64,000 bases of DNA from Streptomyces maremycinicus (GCF_001184025.1 NZ_BBYG01000008.1:744001-808000); one strand, 5' to 3'. Counted from the first letter of the stretch, positions 37,532-47,117 are shown. The notes: generated by a model from the sequence alone, not told the origin. Numbers and translations: made by a program.

Positions 37532-37870
37532 TCAGGCCGGGCCGCTCAGCGCGGCGGAGATCTCGGCGAGTTGGGCGAGGCGGCGCTGGAGGGTGGGGTG
37601 GGTGGAGAACAGGTTCGCCACGGTCGTGCCCGGTCCGAGGGCGGGGGTGAAGAAGAAGGCGTTGAAGGCCTGGGCGGTGCGCAGGTCCTGGGTGGGGATG
37701 CGGGCGATGTCACCCGTGACCTTGGTCAGCGCGGAGGGCTTGCCGGTGAGCAGGGCTGCGGCCAGTTCCCGGTAGCGGGACAGGGCGCGGATCAGCAGGA
37801 AGCTGAGGGCGTAGACGAGCGCGGAGACCGCCATGACGATCCCGAGCAGGAACAGGGTGACGTTGCAGTC
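37532..37870 (-). pseudogene. Truncated htpX (M48 peptidase) copy
   Basis: The frame encodes the C-terminal third of HtpX (ALVYALSFLLIRALSRYREL, ARIPTQDLRTAQAFNAFFF, STHPTLQRRLAQLAEIS), very like the intact gene at 42625-43551. The HExxH helix is missing, and two short in-frame deletions have removed the DRAAAM segment after YRELAA, with the zinc-ligand region, and the VLAS segment after TGKPS. It cannot be an active protease. Confidence 0.85.
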
Positions 37871-37982
37871 ATCACACCACCGCCGCTGAGGCGCCGGTTC
37901 CTGCCGCCTCCCGGCGTCCGGCGGCCGGGGCGGCGCCCGCCAGAGCCGGTCGGACCACGTGCGCAGGCCGACCAGTCCCGGA

Positions 37983-38579
37983 TCACGTGGTCCTGCGCCG
38001 CCACTGCGGTCCGACCAGGGCCCACTCCTGGCCCCACTGGTCGTAGTGCCGCCGGTCGAGCCGCCACCGCAGGGCGCGTCCGGCCGCGAACGTCACACCG
38101 CCGAAGGCGAACGCGGCCCCGGTGCCCGCAAAGACTGCCTCGAAGGCTGCCCCGGTGGCGGTCGGCGGCTCCTTCGTGAGCTTTCCGTCAGTGTCCGTCC
38201 AGACCAGGACCCTCGCGCCGGCCTTCTGCCCGGCGTCCACCTGGGCCCGGCCGGTTTGCGGGGTGCCGTCCGACGCCCTCCAGCGGACCTCCGCGCCAAC
38301 GCGGCCGTCGGTCGACACGCCGGCTCCCGCCGGTACAGCCCGGGTGGTGCTCTCGAGGAGCACGGCCCGCACCGTGTGGCGCTCGGCGCGCAGGCGCGCC
38401 AGGGACTCGTCGGTGGCATGGGCCGCCAGCGCGCCGACGAGGGCGCCGCCCAGCGCCATGACCGTCCACACGGCCAGCACGATCCATGCCTCGACGATGT
38501 CGTCGTGCCGGCGCAGCGGATTGCTCCGCCACCGCCACATCAGCCTCTTCGTACGCTTCGTACGCTGTGCCTTGCGCAT
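37983..38579 (-). CDS. Rv1733c-family membrane protein
   Basis: An intact 198-residue member: basic N-terminus, WRWRSNPLRRHDDIVEAW, first membrane helix (VLAVWTVMALGGALVGAL), extracytoplasmic domain with RAVLLESTTRAVP and RVLVWTDTDGKLTKEPP, second helix (AVFAGTGAAFAFGGVTFAA), and a cytosolic tail LDRRHYDQWGQEW. GGAGG lies 9 nt before ATG 38579. Function unknown; the mycobacterial homologue is strongly induced by hypoxia. Two G/C boxes of DosR type lie 85 and 196 nt upstream. Confidence 0.85.
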   Translation of the reverse strand: MRKAQRTKRTKRLMWRWRSNPLRRHDDIVEAWIVLAVWTVMALGGALVGALAAHATDESLARLRAERHTVRAVLLESTTRAVPAGAGVSTDGRVGAEVRWRASDGTPQTGRAQVDAGQKAGARVLVWTDTDGKLTKEPPTATGAAFEAVFAGTGAAFAFGGVTFAAGRALRWRLDRRHYDQWGQEWALVGPQWRRRTT

Positions 38580-38663
38580 CGGACCGCACCTCCCATCGGC
38601 ATCACTGTCCCGAGGGTGACACCCGGTCACGGGCCACGGCAGGGGCCGACCAGACGGCATCGC

Positions 38664-38788
38664 GGGGCCGTTCGGGACCCACTTGCCTGCGGCCCTGGGC
38701 CGTTCGGCGCGGGCCCGGCAGGGGGATGGCCGGGCTCCGTGCCGGGCGCGTCCGGCTTGATAGGTCCCCGGTGGGGGACCACCGGCCC
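38664..38788. promoter_or_regulatory. Pair of DosR/OsdR-like boxes
   Basis: GGGGCCGTTCGGGACC (38664-38679) and GGGACCACCGGCCC (38775-38788), the latter inside a longer inverted repeat GGTCCCC-GGTG-GGGGACC (38763-38780). They lie in the divergent interval between the intact Rv1733c-type gene and the nitroreductase remnant, both of which belong to families under DosR control in mycobacteria. Pattern-based assignment. Confidence 0.45.
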
Positions 38789-38865
38789 TACGCCGCACCG
38801 CCCCAGGGGGCGCAGGCCCAAAGGACGGCAGCGCCGTTGTGGCGCCGGTCCGGGAGGAGGACATC

Positions 38866-39000
38866 ATGCGATCCGCGACCCTTGACGCCTCGACCTTGGA
38901 AGCCTGCATCGGCCGCGGCGGCCGCGCCCTCGGTCTGCAACACGCAGCCGTGGCGCTACCGGCTGGCCCCCGAGATCCTCACCCTTCAGGTGCGCGCGGT
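38866..39000 (+). pseudogene. Acg-type nitroreductase, N-terminal remnant
   Basis: A strong ribosome-binding site (GGGAGGAGG) and ATG at 38866 open MRSATLDASTLEACI; after a frameshift the family block AAAAPSVCNTQPWRYRLAP continues in another frame to about 39000 and then stops matching. This is the start of an Acg/Rv2032-like FMN protein, another DosR-type gene. The remaining 270 or so residues are gone, and 39001-39471 holds nothing identifiable. Confidence 0.75.
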
Positions 39001-39471
39001 CCCGGGTGGAGCGCACCCGCGCGATCTGCGCCTGCGGGCCCTCCAGCAGTTCATCCGGCCGCAGCTGAGGCGCCGCCGCCCCGGTGCCACGCGTAGCGCG
39101 CCCGTGTCCTCTGTGTTTCCTTTGGGATGGGACTGCCACCGATCTGGTGCCGGGGTCACGGACCGGGCCTGTGCAGCGGCGAGGGATACCTGCCGGACGT
39201 GCTGCTCGGAAATGCGGACGGATTCCCGACGGTGGATGCTGGTCAGGCGGGTGCCTGAGCACTCCACGGGCTCGCCCAGCCCCCCGCGCCCCGCGGGTCT
39301 GGCCAGGGCAGCAAGCGGCGCGGCGGCGTGCCCACGTGGTGGTCGTCACCGCGGGCCTCGAGATCCGCAGCCGCTGCCGGGTTCCCAGGCCCGTGTGACT
39401 CCTGCGGCATTTTCGATGCGGGAAGCCTGTCCGCCATACCCCGACGTCGTGCCACCAAGGAGGTACCGGCC

Positions 39472-40344
39472 ATGGAAGCAGTCGTCACCGCGGGCCTCGA
39501 CGGGTCCCCGGAGAGTCTGTCCGCCGCACGCTGGGCGGCAGATGAGGCTGTGCGGCGCGGGCTCCCGCTGCGCCTTATCCACGCGTGGGTCCCGCCTGCG
39601 TCCGCGGCGGCGGACATCCCGGCCCAGGACACGCAACGCCACTGGGCACACCGCATCCTGCGTGATGCGGAGAGTGAACTGCGTGAGCTCCACCCCGGCC
39701 TGCCCCTCACCACGGAACTGGCCTCGCAGGATGCCACCGCCGCGCTGCTCACTGCCGGGGCAGCCTCCGAGATGCTGGTACTCGGCTCACGAGGCATCGG
39801 CCCGGTCAAGGGCTTCTTCCTCGGCGACATCGGTCTGCATGTGGTGGCACGAGCCGACCGGCCCGTCGTCCTGGTCCGCGCGAGCGAGCAGCACGACGAG
39901 CAGGCATCCTGTGCTGAGGCCACCGGTGTGGTCGTGGGACTGAGCCTGCGCCGGCGGTGCGAGGAGGTGCTGGAGTTCGCCTTCGGTGCCGCTGCCCGGC
40001 GCGGTGCCACGCTGCGTGCCGTCCACTGCAGGACTCTGCCGGTCCCGGCCTCCAGTCTGTGGTCCTCGAGCCCCGAGACCGCCGAAGCCGTCGCGAGAGC
40101 GGTGGGCCAGGAACTGGGCACGGCGCTGCGCCCGTGGCAGGAAAAGTTCCCCGATGTGCGGGTCATCGATGAGGTCATGTTCGACAGCGCCGCACGGGCC
40201 ATGGCGAGCGTGGCGCCAGGATCCGCCCTCCTGGTCGTGGGCCGCCGACGGGACCGCCCCGCCCTGGCACCGGGCATCGGTCCAGTGACCCACGCCGCCA
40301 TCCACCACGCGCCATGCCCGGTCGCTGTCGTCACTCACCACTGA
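39472..40344 (+). CDS. Tandem-domain universal stress protein
   Basis: A 290-residue protein with two Usp folds. The first ends LVLGSRGIGPVKGFFLGDIG, close to the ATP-binding G-2x-G-9x-G(S/T) motif. The second ends LLVVGRRRDRPALAPGIG and PVTHAAIHHAPCPVAVV. AAGGAGG precedes ATG 39472 by 8 nt. Double-domain Usps are abundant in actinobacterial hypoxia regulons and bind ATP. It is monocistronic. The fragment at 35495 shows a duplicated copy existed. Confidence 0.9.
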   Translation: MEAVVTAGLDGSPESLSAARWAADEAVRRGLPLRLIHAWVPPASAAADIPAQDTQRHWAHRILRDAESELRELHPGLPLTTELASQDATAALLTAGAASEMLVLGSRGIGPVKGFFLGDIGLHVVARADRPVVLVRASEQHDEQASCAEATGVVVGLSLRRRCEEVLEFAFGAAARRGATLRAVHCRTLPVPASSLWSSSPETAEAVARAVGQELGTALRPWQEKFPDVRVIDEVMFDSAARAMASVAPGSALLVVGRRRDRPALAPGIGPVTHAAIHHAPCPVAVVTHH

Positions 40345-40646
40345 GCTGGCCTGTGCCGTCCACGTGACCTCGCCCGCGACAAACACCATGGTCCCTGCCA
40401 CATCACGGGCAGGGGACACACCGTGCGTGGGCCCCTGTCGCTGGGAAGCCCGCCGACCACCCCAGACCCGCGCACGTGGCTGTCGGGATAACCCGACGGA
40501 GGTACCCCAAGGCGATCGCCGGACCTGAGCGATGGCCGTGCGCCCGACGCCCGGCCTGTCAGGCGAGAGAGTGTGGTGTCCGCCGCCCCGCCCGCATGGC
40601 CGGCGGGCCCCACGTGACCGACGGGGCGCGGGGCGCGGGGCGCGGG
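40345..40646. other. No recognisable gene
   Basis: About 300 bp between two convergent genes. Open frames on both strands lack starts and motifs. Terminators are expected here, but I see no clear hairpin. Confidence 0.5.
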
Positions 40647-41126
40647 TCAGTCTTCGCGCCAGGCCAGTTTGATCAGCACGTTCTTGGCCTCCTCGGCGAC
40701 CTCGGTGTCGGCGACCACGTCGTAGCGGGCGGCCACGATCTGGCTGCGGGAGGAGAAGTCGCGATGGCCGCCGCTGAGGGCATGACCGGCGAAACCGAAG
40801 AGCGCGCCGAAGAGCGCGCCGTAGGCCAGCCCGCTCAGCATCAGAACCAGGACATGGTGGTTGCCCGCGGCGAACACCGACAACAACAGCCCGACCAGCA
40901 GCCCGAACCAGGCGCCGGTGCCGGCCCCCGCCAGGGCGGCCCGGCCGCGGGTGAGCCGGCCGAGCACGGTCTCCACCATGCGCAGGTCCGAACCGATGAT
41001 CGCGGTGCGTTCCACCGGGAATTTACTGTCGGACAGAAAATCGACCGCGCGCTGGGCGCCGGCGTAGGCCGGGTACGAGCCGACGACCGGACGGCCGACC
41101 GCCTCGGTGGACGGGTGCTGAGTCAT
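40647..41126 (-). CDS. General stress protein (YflT/GSP17M-like) membrane protein
   Basis: A 159-residue protein. An N-terminal soluble part (VGSYPAYAGAQRAVDFLSD, then VERTAIIGSDL) matches the general-stress 17M-type domain. Two Gly/Ala-rich helices (TGAWFGLLVGLLLSVF and LMLSGLAYGALFGALFGF) follow, then a second alpha/beta segment (QIVAARYDVVADTEVAEEA). AAGGGAG lies 7 nt before ATG 41126. Such proteins are induced by osmotic, oxidative or envelope stress; the biochemical role is unknown. It diverges from the psp operon. Confidence 0.82.
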   Translation of the reverse strand: MTQHPSTEAVGRPVVGSYPAYAGAQRAVDFLSDSKFPVERTAIIGSDLRMVETVLGRLTRGRAALAGAGTGAWFGLLVGLLLSVFAAGNHHVLVLMLSGLAYGALFGALFGFAGHALSGGHRDFSSRSQIVAARYDVVADTEVAEEAKNVLIKLAWRED

Positions 41127-41573
41127 CGAAGGACTCCCTTCGTCATAGAGCAGCCTGCGCCCGTGCCCCGTCCCGTGCAACGGACACCGCGGGGCGCGCG
41201 GGGCGCAACGGCAGGGTGGCGACGCCGAGGATGGACGCAGAACGTGGGCCCAACCGGGCGGCCGGCCGCCGAACAATGACTCTGCCCGGCGGTGCCCGGC
41301 TGGCTTCATCGAGCCTGCTCCTCGGGCGCCGACCGGAACAGGGCCCGACCGGCCCCCCGGCGTGGGCTACTGGTCCCTACCCTTGCTGGGTATCGCGGGT
41401 CGAGGATGGTCCCAGGCCGAGCGTGCGACCCGTGCCTTTCACCGGCCGCAGGGGGCCGGGTGCGCCAGGGCCGAGGTTGCGGCCCAGGCAACGGCGCCGG
41501 AGCCTGAAGGTGTCTGCCACCTGGCGTGGCCTGGCTGATCGCTCACCGACATCGCGAGAGGAGGCGGGCCGCC
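41127..41573. promoter_or_regulatory. Divergent promoter region of the stress protein and psp operon
   Basis: About 450 bp without a convincing gene. It holds a G/C box GGGCCCGACCGGCCC at 41341-41355, of the same general type as the DosR-like boxes elsewhere. Ribosome-binding sites for both flanking genes are at its ends. Confidence 0.45.
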
Positions 41574-42350
41574 ATGAGCAGCATCGCTCACCGCATCGCC
41601 GCCCTGTTCCGGATCAAGGCGAACAAAGCCCTGGACAAGGCGGAGGACCCGCGGGAGGTCCTTGACTACTCCTACACCCAGCAGCAGGAGATGCTGCAGA
41701 AGGTACGGCGTGGCGTGGCGGACGTGGCGACCAGCCGTAAACGCATCGAGCTGCAGATCAGCCAGTTGCAGCAGTCCGGCGGCAAGCTGGAGGGACAGGC
41801 CCAGCAGGCGCTCGCCGTCGGGCGTGAGGATCTGGCCCGCGAGGCGCTGACCCGCCGTACGAGCGTGGCCTCCCAGGTCACCGATCTGCAGGGCCAGCAG
41901 GCGTCGCTCAAGGAGCAGGAGGAGAAACTCACCCTGGCCTCGCAACGCCTGGAGGCGAAGGTGGATGCGTTCCGTACCCGCAAGGAGACCATCAAGGCCA
42001 CCTACACCGCGGCCGAGGCCCAGACCCGTATCACCGAGGCCGTCACCGGCATCGGCGAGGAGATGGGCGATGTCGGGCTGGCCATGCAACGTGCCCAGGA
42101 CAAGACCGAGCAGATGCAGGCCCGCGCCGGCGCGCTGGACGAACTGATCGCCTCCGGTGCGCTCGAGGACGCCACCCTGCCGGCCGGCCGTGACGACATC
42201 CAGGCCGAGCTCGAGGCCGTCGCCTCGGGCCAGGACGTGGAGATCGAGCTGGCCCGGATGAAGGCGCAGTTGCCGGCGGCTTCCGCCCCGGCGGCGGTGG
42301 AGGGCCCGCAACCCCCTAAGAGCCCGCCGGACCAGGAGGCGACATCATGA
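41574..42350 (+). CDS. pspA: PspA/IM30 membrane-stress protein
   Basis: A 258-residue coiled-coil protein of the ESCRT-III-like PspA/IM30 family, which polymerises on damaged membranes. It begins MSSIAHRIAALFRIKANKAL (amphipathic helix) and continues EDPREVLDYSYTQQQEMLQK and a long charged coiled coil to about residue 215. Typical length. GAGGAGG lies 9 nt before ATG 41574. First of four genes (pspA-pspAA-htpX-pspAB) with start/stop overlaps between the first three, a conserved actinobacterial order. Confidence 0.93.
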   Translation: MSSIAHRIAALFRIKANKALDKAEDPREVLDYSYTQQQEMLQKVRRGVADVATSRKRIELQISQLQQSGGKLEGQAQQALAVGREDLAREALTRRTSVASQVTDLQGQQASLKEQEEKLTLASQRLEAKVDAFRTRKETIKATYTAAEAQTRITEAVTGIGEEMGDVGLAMQRAQDKTEQMQARAGALDELIASGALEDATLPAGRDDIQAELEAVASGQDVEIELARMKAQLPAASAPAAVEGPQPPKSPPDQEATS

Positions 42351-42628
42351 TCATGCGGATTCTCGGCGAGGGCCAGTACGAGATCGCCGAACAGCACCTG
42401 ACCCGGCTCAACCAACTGGACTCCGCCCTGCAGTCGGCCGCCGACGCAGGCGACGAGACCGGGTTCGCCACCGCCCTGTCAGCCCTGCTGGACGCGGTAC
42501 GCAGCCTCGGCACACCACTGCCGGACGAGACGATCACGCCCTCCGACCTGGTGCTGCCCGACGAGGACACCAGCCTCACGCAGGTGCGCGAACTGCTCGC
42601 CGACGACGGCCTGATCCCGGGGCGATGA
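42347..42628 (+). CDS. PspAA-domain protein
   Basis: A 93-residue protein, MIMRILGEGQYEIAEQHLTR followed by LNQLDSALQSAADAG, matching the PspAA domain found next to PspA in actinobacteria and archaea. It overlaps pspA (ATGA) and htpX (ATGA), so stoichiometric synthesis with both is likely. No membrane segment. It probably acts as a partner or regulator of PspA. Confidence 0.88.
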   Translation: MIMRILGEGQYEIAEQHLTRLNQLDSALQSAADAGDETGFATALSALLDAVRSLGTPLPDETITPSDLVLPDEDTSLTQVRELLADDGLIPGR

Positions 42629-43551
42629 CGATGCGCAGCCGCTTCGAGCCCGACCGGCAGCTGACCGCCCGCATGGCGGTCACGATGTTCCTGCTCGGGC
42701 TGGTGTACGTGGCGTTCATCGCCGCGCTGATCGTGCTGCTCAAGTCCGTCGTCGTGGTGGTCGTCATCGCCGCCGGGCTGCTGGGCGCACAGTTCTGGTT
42801 CTCCGACCGGATCGCCCTGTACGCCATGCACGGCCACCTCGTCACAGCAGAGGAACAGCCCGAGCTGCACGGCGTCATCGACCGGCTGTGCGCCACCGCG
42901 GACATGCCCAAACCCCGGGTGGCCATCTCGGAGATGGACCTGCCCAACGCGTTCGCCACCGGCCGCAACGCCGACCACGCCGTCGTCTGCGTCACCACCG
43001 GGCTCCAGCGCCGCCTGACGACCGAGGAACTCGAAGGCGTCCTCGCCCACGAGCTCTCCCATGTCGCGCACCGTGACGTCGCGGTGATCACCATCGCCTC
43101 GTTCCTGGGCGTGATCGCCGGGCTCATCGTCCGCTTCGCCTTCTACTCCCAGCTGTTCGGCGGACGCAACGACCGCGACCAGAACACCGCCGCCCTGCTC
43201 GCGATCGTCATGGGAGTCTCCGCGCTCGTCTACGCCCTCAGCTTCCTGCTGATCCGGGCGCTGTCCCGCTATCGCGAACTGGCCGCCGACCGCGCCGCGG
43301 CCATGCTCACCGGGAAACCCTCCGTACTGGCCTCGGCGCTGACCAAAGTCAGCGGCGACATCGCCCGTATCCCGACCAAGGATCTGCGCACCGCCCAGGC
43401 GTTCAACGCGTTCTTCTTCACCCCCGCCCTCGGGCCCGGCACGGCGGTGGCCAACATGTTCTCCACCCACCCCAGCCTGGAACGCCGCATCGAGGCGCTC
43501 GCGGAGATCTCCGTCGAGCTGGGCGAGACGGGTGGCCAGTCGTCGTCATGA
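42625..43551 (+). CDS. htpX: HtpX-like M48 membrane metalloprotease
   Basis: A 308-residue membrane protease for quality control of membrane proteins. Two N-terminal helices (residues 18-55), zinc motif HELSH at 142-146, further helices around 155-220, and third-ligand region YRELAADRAAAM. C-terminal STHPSLERRIEALAEIS is typical. Coupled with the PspAA gene. A truncated copy is at 37532-37870. Confidence 0.93.
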   Translation: MTMRSRFEPDRQLTARMAVTMFLLGLVYVAFIAALIVLLKSVVVVVVIAAGLLGAQFWFSDRIALYAMHGHLVTAEEQPELHGVIDRLCATADMPKPRVAISEMDLPNAFATGRNADHAVVCVTTGLQRRLTTEELEGVLAHELSHVAHRDVAVITIASFLGVIAGLIVRFAFYSQLFGGRNDRDQNTAALLAIVMGVSALVYALSFLLIRALSRYRELAADRAAAMLTGKPSVLASALTKVSGDIARIPTKDLRTAQAFNAFFFTPALGPGTAVANMFSTHPSLERRIEALAEISVELGETGGQSSS

Positions 43552-43568
43552 GAAGGAGCTGATACCTC

Positions 43569-44147
43569 GTGGGTTTCCTGGACGCCCTGCTCGGCCGGAG
43601 CAAACCGGTTCGGCCAGACCTGGATCAACTCTTCGGCCTGCCCTCGGCGGCGATCACCCTCCAGGCGGCCATCGGCTTCACCCCGACCGGCCAGGGCGCG
43701 GTGTGCTTCGCCGCCATCGAGGGAGGGGCATTCGCCCAAGTCCAGCAGGAGGTAACGGCCCTCCTGGACGCGGACTCCGAACGGGCCGGCGTACCGGTGG
43801 AGTTCAGCCGTGACTCCTACGGATACTCATGGCTGCTCTCCCGTCGCGACCCCGGCAACCTGCCCGCCCTCGTGAGCGACCTGCACGCCGTGAACACCGC
43901 CCTGCAGGACAGCGGCTTCGGTCCCCAGCTCCTCTGCTCCCTGGCTGCCTTCCACGACGCCGAGCTACGCCCCCTCGCGCTGGTCTACCTCTACAAACGC
44001 GGCGCCTTCTACCCCTTCGCGCCGCTGCCCGGCCACAAACGCGACAACCCGCTCGAACTCCAGGTCAAGGCCACGGTCAAGGACGACCTGCGCATCGAAC
44101 AGGACCTGACCCGCTGGTTCCCGCTCTGGGGCGCCCCCGGCCTGTGA
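43569..44147 (+). CDS. PspAB-type protein
   Basis: A 192-residue soluble protein starting MGFLDALLGRSKPVRPDLDQ, with the pattern of PspAB, the fourth member of this conserved psp unit. Starts with GTG at 43569, with GAAGGAG about 11 nt upstream, a little far. No catalytic motif is evident. The conserved order suggests it works with PspA and HtpX in membrane repair. Confidence 0.85.
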   Translation: MGFLDALLGRSKPVRPDLDQLFGLPSAAITLQAAIGFTPTGQGAVCFAAIEGGAFAQVQQEVTALLDADSERAGVPVEFSRDSYGYSWLLSRRDPGNLPALVSDLHAVNTALQDSGFGPQLLCSLAAFHDAELRPLALVYLYKRGAFYPFAPLPGHKRDNPLELQVKATVKDDLRIEQDLTRWFPLWGAPGL

Positions 44148-44321
44148 CCTGCCCCGCTCCGCGCGCGCAGCCCGCTGCGACCCCCCTGTCCGTATTCGGC
44201 CGAAGGTCTCCTTCGGCACCTCACAAGGACACCCCCGGTCGAGGGTGTCCTGATCCCATGACCGGCCCATGTCCGCGCACGACCAGAGAGCACAGCACAG
44301 AGGTCGGGACCCGGACCTGGC

Positions 44322-44885
44322 CTACCGGGCCGTGACCGGGGGTTCCGGGGGTTCGGTGTGCTGCGTCGCGGAGCGCAGCACGTACGGGACGCTGGTGAAC
44401 ATGACGCCGGGCATGAACAGCAGCCGCGCCTTGAGCCGCAGCGCGCTCTGGTTGTGCAGGATCTGCTCCCACCACCGTCCGAGCACGTGTTCCAGGATGA
44501 AGACGGTGACCACGTCGCGCGGGGTGTCCAGGCGGCGTCGGCGCAGGTAGTCCAGTACCAGGCGGGTGATCTCGCGGAAGGGGGATTCGAGCACCACCAG
44601 CGGTACGTCCAGACGGTGAGCGTCCCATGCCTTCGCCAGCGCACGCGTCTCGTCCGGGTCGACGCTGACAGTGACGGCCTCGATGCTGCTGGGGTGAGTG
44701 GAGGTGGCGTAGCCGACGGCGCGCAGCGTGGGCGCGTGCACCGTGGACACCAGGACGACGGCGTGGTTGCGGGACGGCGGCCTGGGGCCGGCGTCCGGGG
44801 CCACCTTGAGTTCCTCGGCGACGCTGTCGTCGTGCCGGCGTACGGCCTTCATCAGCAGGAAGAGGACCGGCATGGCGATGGTGAC
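44322..44885 (-). pseudogene. C-terminal remnant of an APC-family amino-acid permease
   Basis: The frame begins within the last membrane helix (IAMPVLFLLMKAVRRHDDSV) and continues into the cytosolic domain of Streptomyces APC permeases (VVLVSTVHAPTLRAVGYA, VPLVVLESPFREITRLVLDY, VFILEHVLGRWWEQILHNQS). All transport helices are missing. It overlaps the end of the nitrilase-Nudix gene by about 34 bp, marking the recombination point. Confidence 0.8.
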
Positions 44886-47029
44886 GCACGGTCTCCGTGG
44901 CCGGCCCGGGCGAGCATGCCGGTCAGCAAGTCCGCGACGGCGGCCGTCATGACGCCGACTGACGCCGACCCGTCGGAGTGGTCGTTCGCGTTCCCGCCAC
45001 AGGCGACCTCGGTCAGGCGGACGTGTCCGAGGGCGCGTACCTCCGCGGGGTTGATCCCGGCGGAGAAGGCGGGCGCGGCCGACCAGGCGAGCACCGGGGT
45101 GACGAGGAAGCCGGACTCCGGCAGGGCGAACGCCGGCAACGCGCCGATGACCTGGACCGAGTCCGGGTCCAGACCGGTTTCCTCGTGCGCCTCACGCAGC
45201 GCCGTGGCGGCCGGTCCCGCATCGCGCGGGTCGGCGGCCCCGCCGGGATAAACGAGCCGGCCCGGGTAGTCGCCCAGGTCCCCGGTCCGCTCGGTGAGCA
45301 GCACCCGGGGGCCGGTGCCGCCGTCGGTGAGCAGCACGAGCACGGCCGACGGCCGCAGCGGAACCTGCTCCGGCGCGGTGGCACCCGATGCCGGGAAGGC
45401 CAGGAGATGCGCCGTCAGCGGGGCCAGCCAGCCTGGCTCGTCCGGCCGCCGTGGTGCGGGCGCGGTGGCCTGCGTCCCGTGCTGGGCGGTTTCGCGCGCG
45501 GTGGGGCCGGCCGGGTCGTCCAGCCAGCCGATCTGACCGGAGCCGACAGTGAGCAGGGCGACTCCCGGACCGGGGTCCGACGTGTGGACCAGGCGGGTCT
45601 GCCGGGCGAAGCCGGGGTGTCCGAACAGGGCGCGCGCGGGGCCGCGAGCCGCCCCGAGAGCGTCCGGCCACTGGCCGGGGTTGTTGGCGACGGCAACCAG
45701 GGCCTGCCGGGCCCCCACCAGGTGGGCCGCGGGGCCGCCGAACGCGGTCAGCGACTCGCTCATCGCGGGCACCAGCACCAGGTTCGCCCCGGCCTCGGCC
45801 AGCGTGTGAACGGCCTCTGGATTGAGCAGGTCCCGGCAGATGGCGATCACCAGGTGCCAGCCGTCGGCCAGGACGTAGACGCGTTGCTCGGGCCATCCCT
45901 GGGGGCGGATGTCCTCGACCACCGGTCGGTCGGCGGGCGAGTGCTTGTCGTGCAGCAGCGGCTGGTCGTGGCCCCTCACCCAGGCCAGGGCGGTGTTGCG
46001 CCGGCGCCTGCCCGTGGGCTCGCCGCCGGGTGGGTCCTGGTGGTGGTAGCTGCCCGTGACCAGCAGCCGGGGCCCGTCCGGCCGCTGCACCCAGGCCCGC
46101 AACCGCCTGGCCAAGGACTCGGTGACCGACAGCTCGGGCAGCACCACGATGGCGGCCCTGGCCGCGGCGGCCCGGCCGATGAGCCGGTCGATCTGCCGGT
46201 ACTGCCGCGCCGGGTTCGCCGGACGCACCGGGAACGTCCGTCCTTCGGCGTCCTTGGGCAGCTCCAGTTCCTCCATGGCGCGGTTGGGGTGGCAGGTGGC
46301 CACCACGGTCTCGGCAGTGACCAGACCGGACAGGACGTCGTACAGGCTGTAGTCGAAGACCACGCGGAACTGGACCGCCCAGTCACCGGCCAGCCGCACA
46401 TGCCGCGTCTCGTCCAGCCGGTTGGCCAGCCGCCACGGCGGCGCGGTCGGCGGCATCCGCGTCACCCCGCGCAGATCGGGAGCGTCCAGCGGGATCGGGT
46501 CCCCCACGCCCGGCCGGTACGGGCTGCGCCGGCGGAACGATGCGGTGAAGGAGTCGGCGAAGTGCTCGTCCAGGAGTTCGGCCAGCGCGCGGGCGACCGC
46601 CACCGCGGGCACGCCCTCGACCGCCACCAGCGCATCCGCCAGCGCCCGTCCCAGAGCGGGATCCACGGTCGTGGTTCCGGCGCGCGCCGCCAGCATCCCC
46701 GCCAGCGGCTCCAGGGCGGCGGTCACCCGGTGCCGGCAGTCAGGGTCGCCGATGCGTTCCCACAGCTCGGCGTGCTGGTCACGGCACAGGTGCAGCAGGT
46801 GGGTGAGCGCCACCAGCGGCTCCGCCTCGCGGGCGAGCGCCGCCCGGACGGCCTCCAGCCTGTCCTGCGGCGTGGCCAGTGCGGCCACACACGGCGCGCA
46901 CGCCGACGCCGTCCGCTCACCTGCGCCGCAGCCCGCGGTGGCGCTGTCCAGGCTGCCGCTGGGGCCCGTATCGGTGTCATGGAGCACTTGGGCGCCCGGC
47001 GCCATGGCGGGGCTGTGTTGTGGGCACAT
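44852..47029 (-). CDS. Nitrilase-superfamily and Nudix hydrolase fusion protein
   Basis: A 725-residue protein starting at ATG 47029, behind GGGAGGTGG. Residues 1-200 form a helical region with N-terminal cysteines and no known family. Residues 230-520 resemble a carbon-nitrogen hydrolase (AIVVLPELSVTESLARRLRA with the Glu, LLHDKHSPAD with the Lys, HLVIAICRDLLNPEA with the Cys). Residues 570-690 are a Nudix domain of CoA-pyrophosphatase type (PGGAADPRDAGPAATALREA then HEETGLD). The end (VRLTEVACGGNANDHSDGSA) is divergent and abuts the permease remnant, so the C-terminus may be altered. A DosR-like box lies 74 nt upstream. Substrate unknown. Confidence 0.8.
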   Translation of the reverse strand: MCPQHSPAMAPGAQVLHDTDTGPSGSLDSATAGCGAGERTASACAPCVAALATPQDRLEAVRAALAREAEPLVALTHLLHLCRDQHAELWERIGDPDCRHRVTAALEPLAGMLAARAGTTTVDPALGRALADALVAVEGVPAVAVARALAELLDEHFADSFTASFRRRSPYRPGVGDPIPLDAPDLRGVTRMPPTAPPWRLANRLDETRHVRLAGDWAVQFRVVFDYSLYDVLSGLVTAETVVATCHPNRAMEELELPKDAEGRTFPVRPANPARQYRQIDRLIGRAAAARAAIVVLPELSVTESLARRLRAWVQRPDGPRLLVTGSYHHQDPPGGEPTGRRRRNTALAWVRGHDQPLLHDKHSPADRPVVEDIRPQGWPEQRVYVLADGWHLVIAICRDLLNPEAVHTLAEAGANLVLVPAMSESLTAFGGPAAHLVGARQALVAVANNPGQWPDALGAARGPARALFGHPGFARQTRLVHTSDPGPGVALLTVGSGQIGWLDDPAGPTARETAQHGTQATAPAPRRPDEPGWLAPLTAHLLAFPASGATAPEQVPLRPSAVLVLLTDGGTGPRVLLTERTGDLGDYPGRLVYPGGAADPRDAGPAATALREAHEETGLDPDSVQVIGALPAFALPESGFLVTPVLAWSAAPAFSAGINPAEVRALGHVRLTEVACGGNANDHSDGSASVGVMTAAVADLLTGMLARAGHGDRASPSPCRSSSC

Positions 47030-47102
47030 CTCAGACCACCTCCCGACCCACGCTGCCGCGAGGGGAGCTTGGCCCGACAGGGCCGGACGGTTCCCTTGAC
47101 GC

Positions 47103-47117
47103 GGGACCTTCGGCCCC
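47103..47117. promoter_or_regulatory. DosR/OsdR-like box
   Basis: GGGACCTTCGGCCCC, 74 nt upstream of the nitrilase-Nudix start and one base different from the box at 36581. Pattern-based assignment. Confidence 0.45.
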
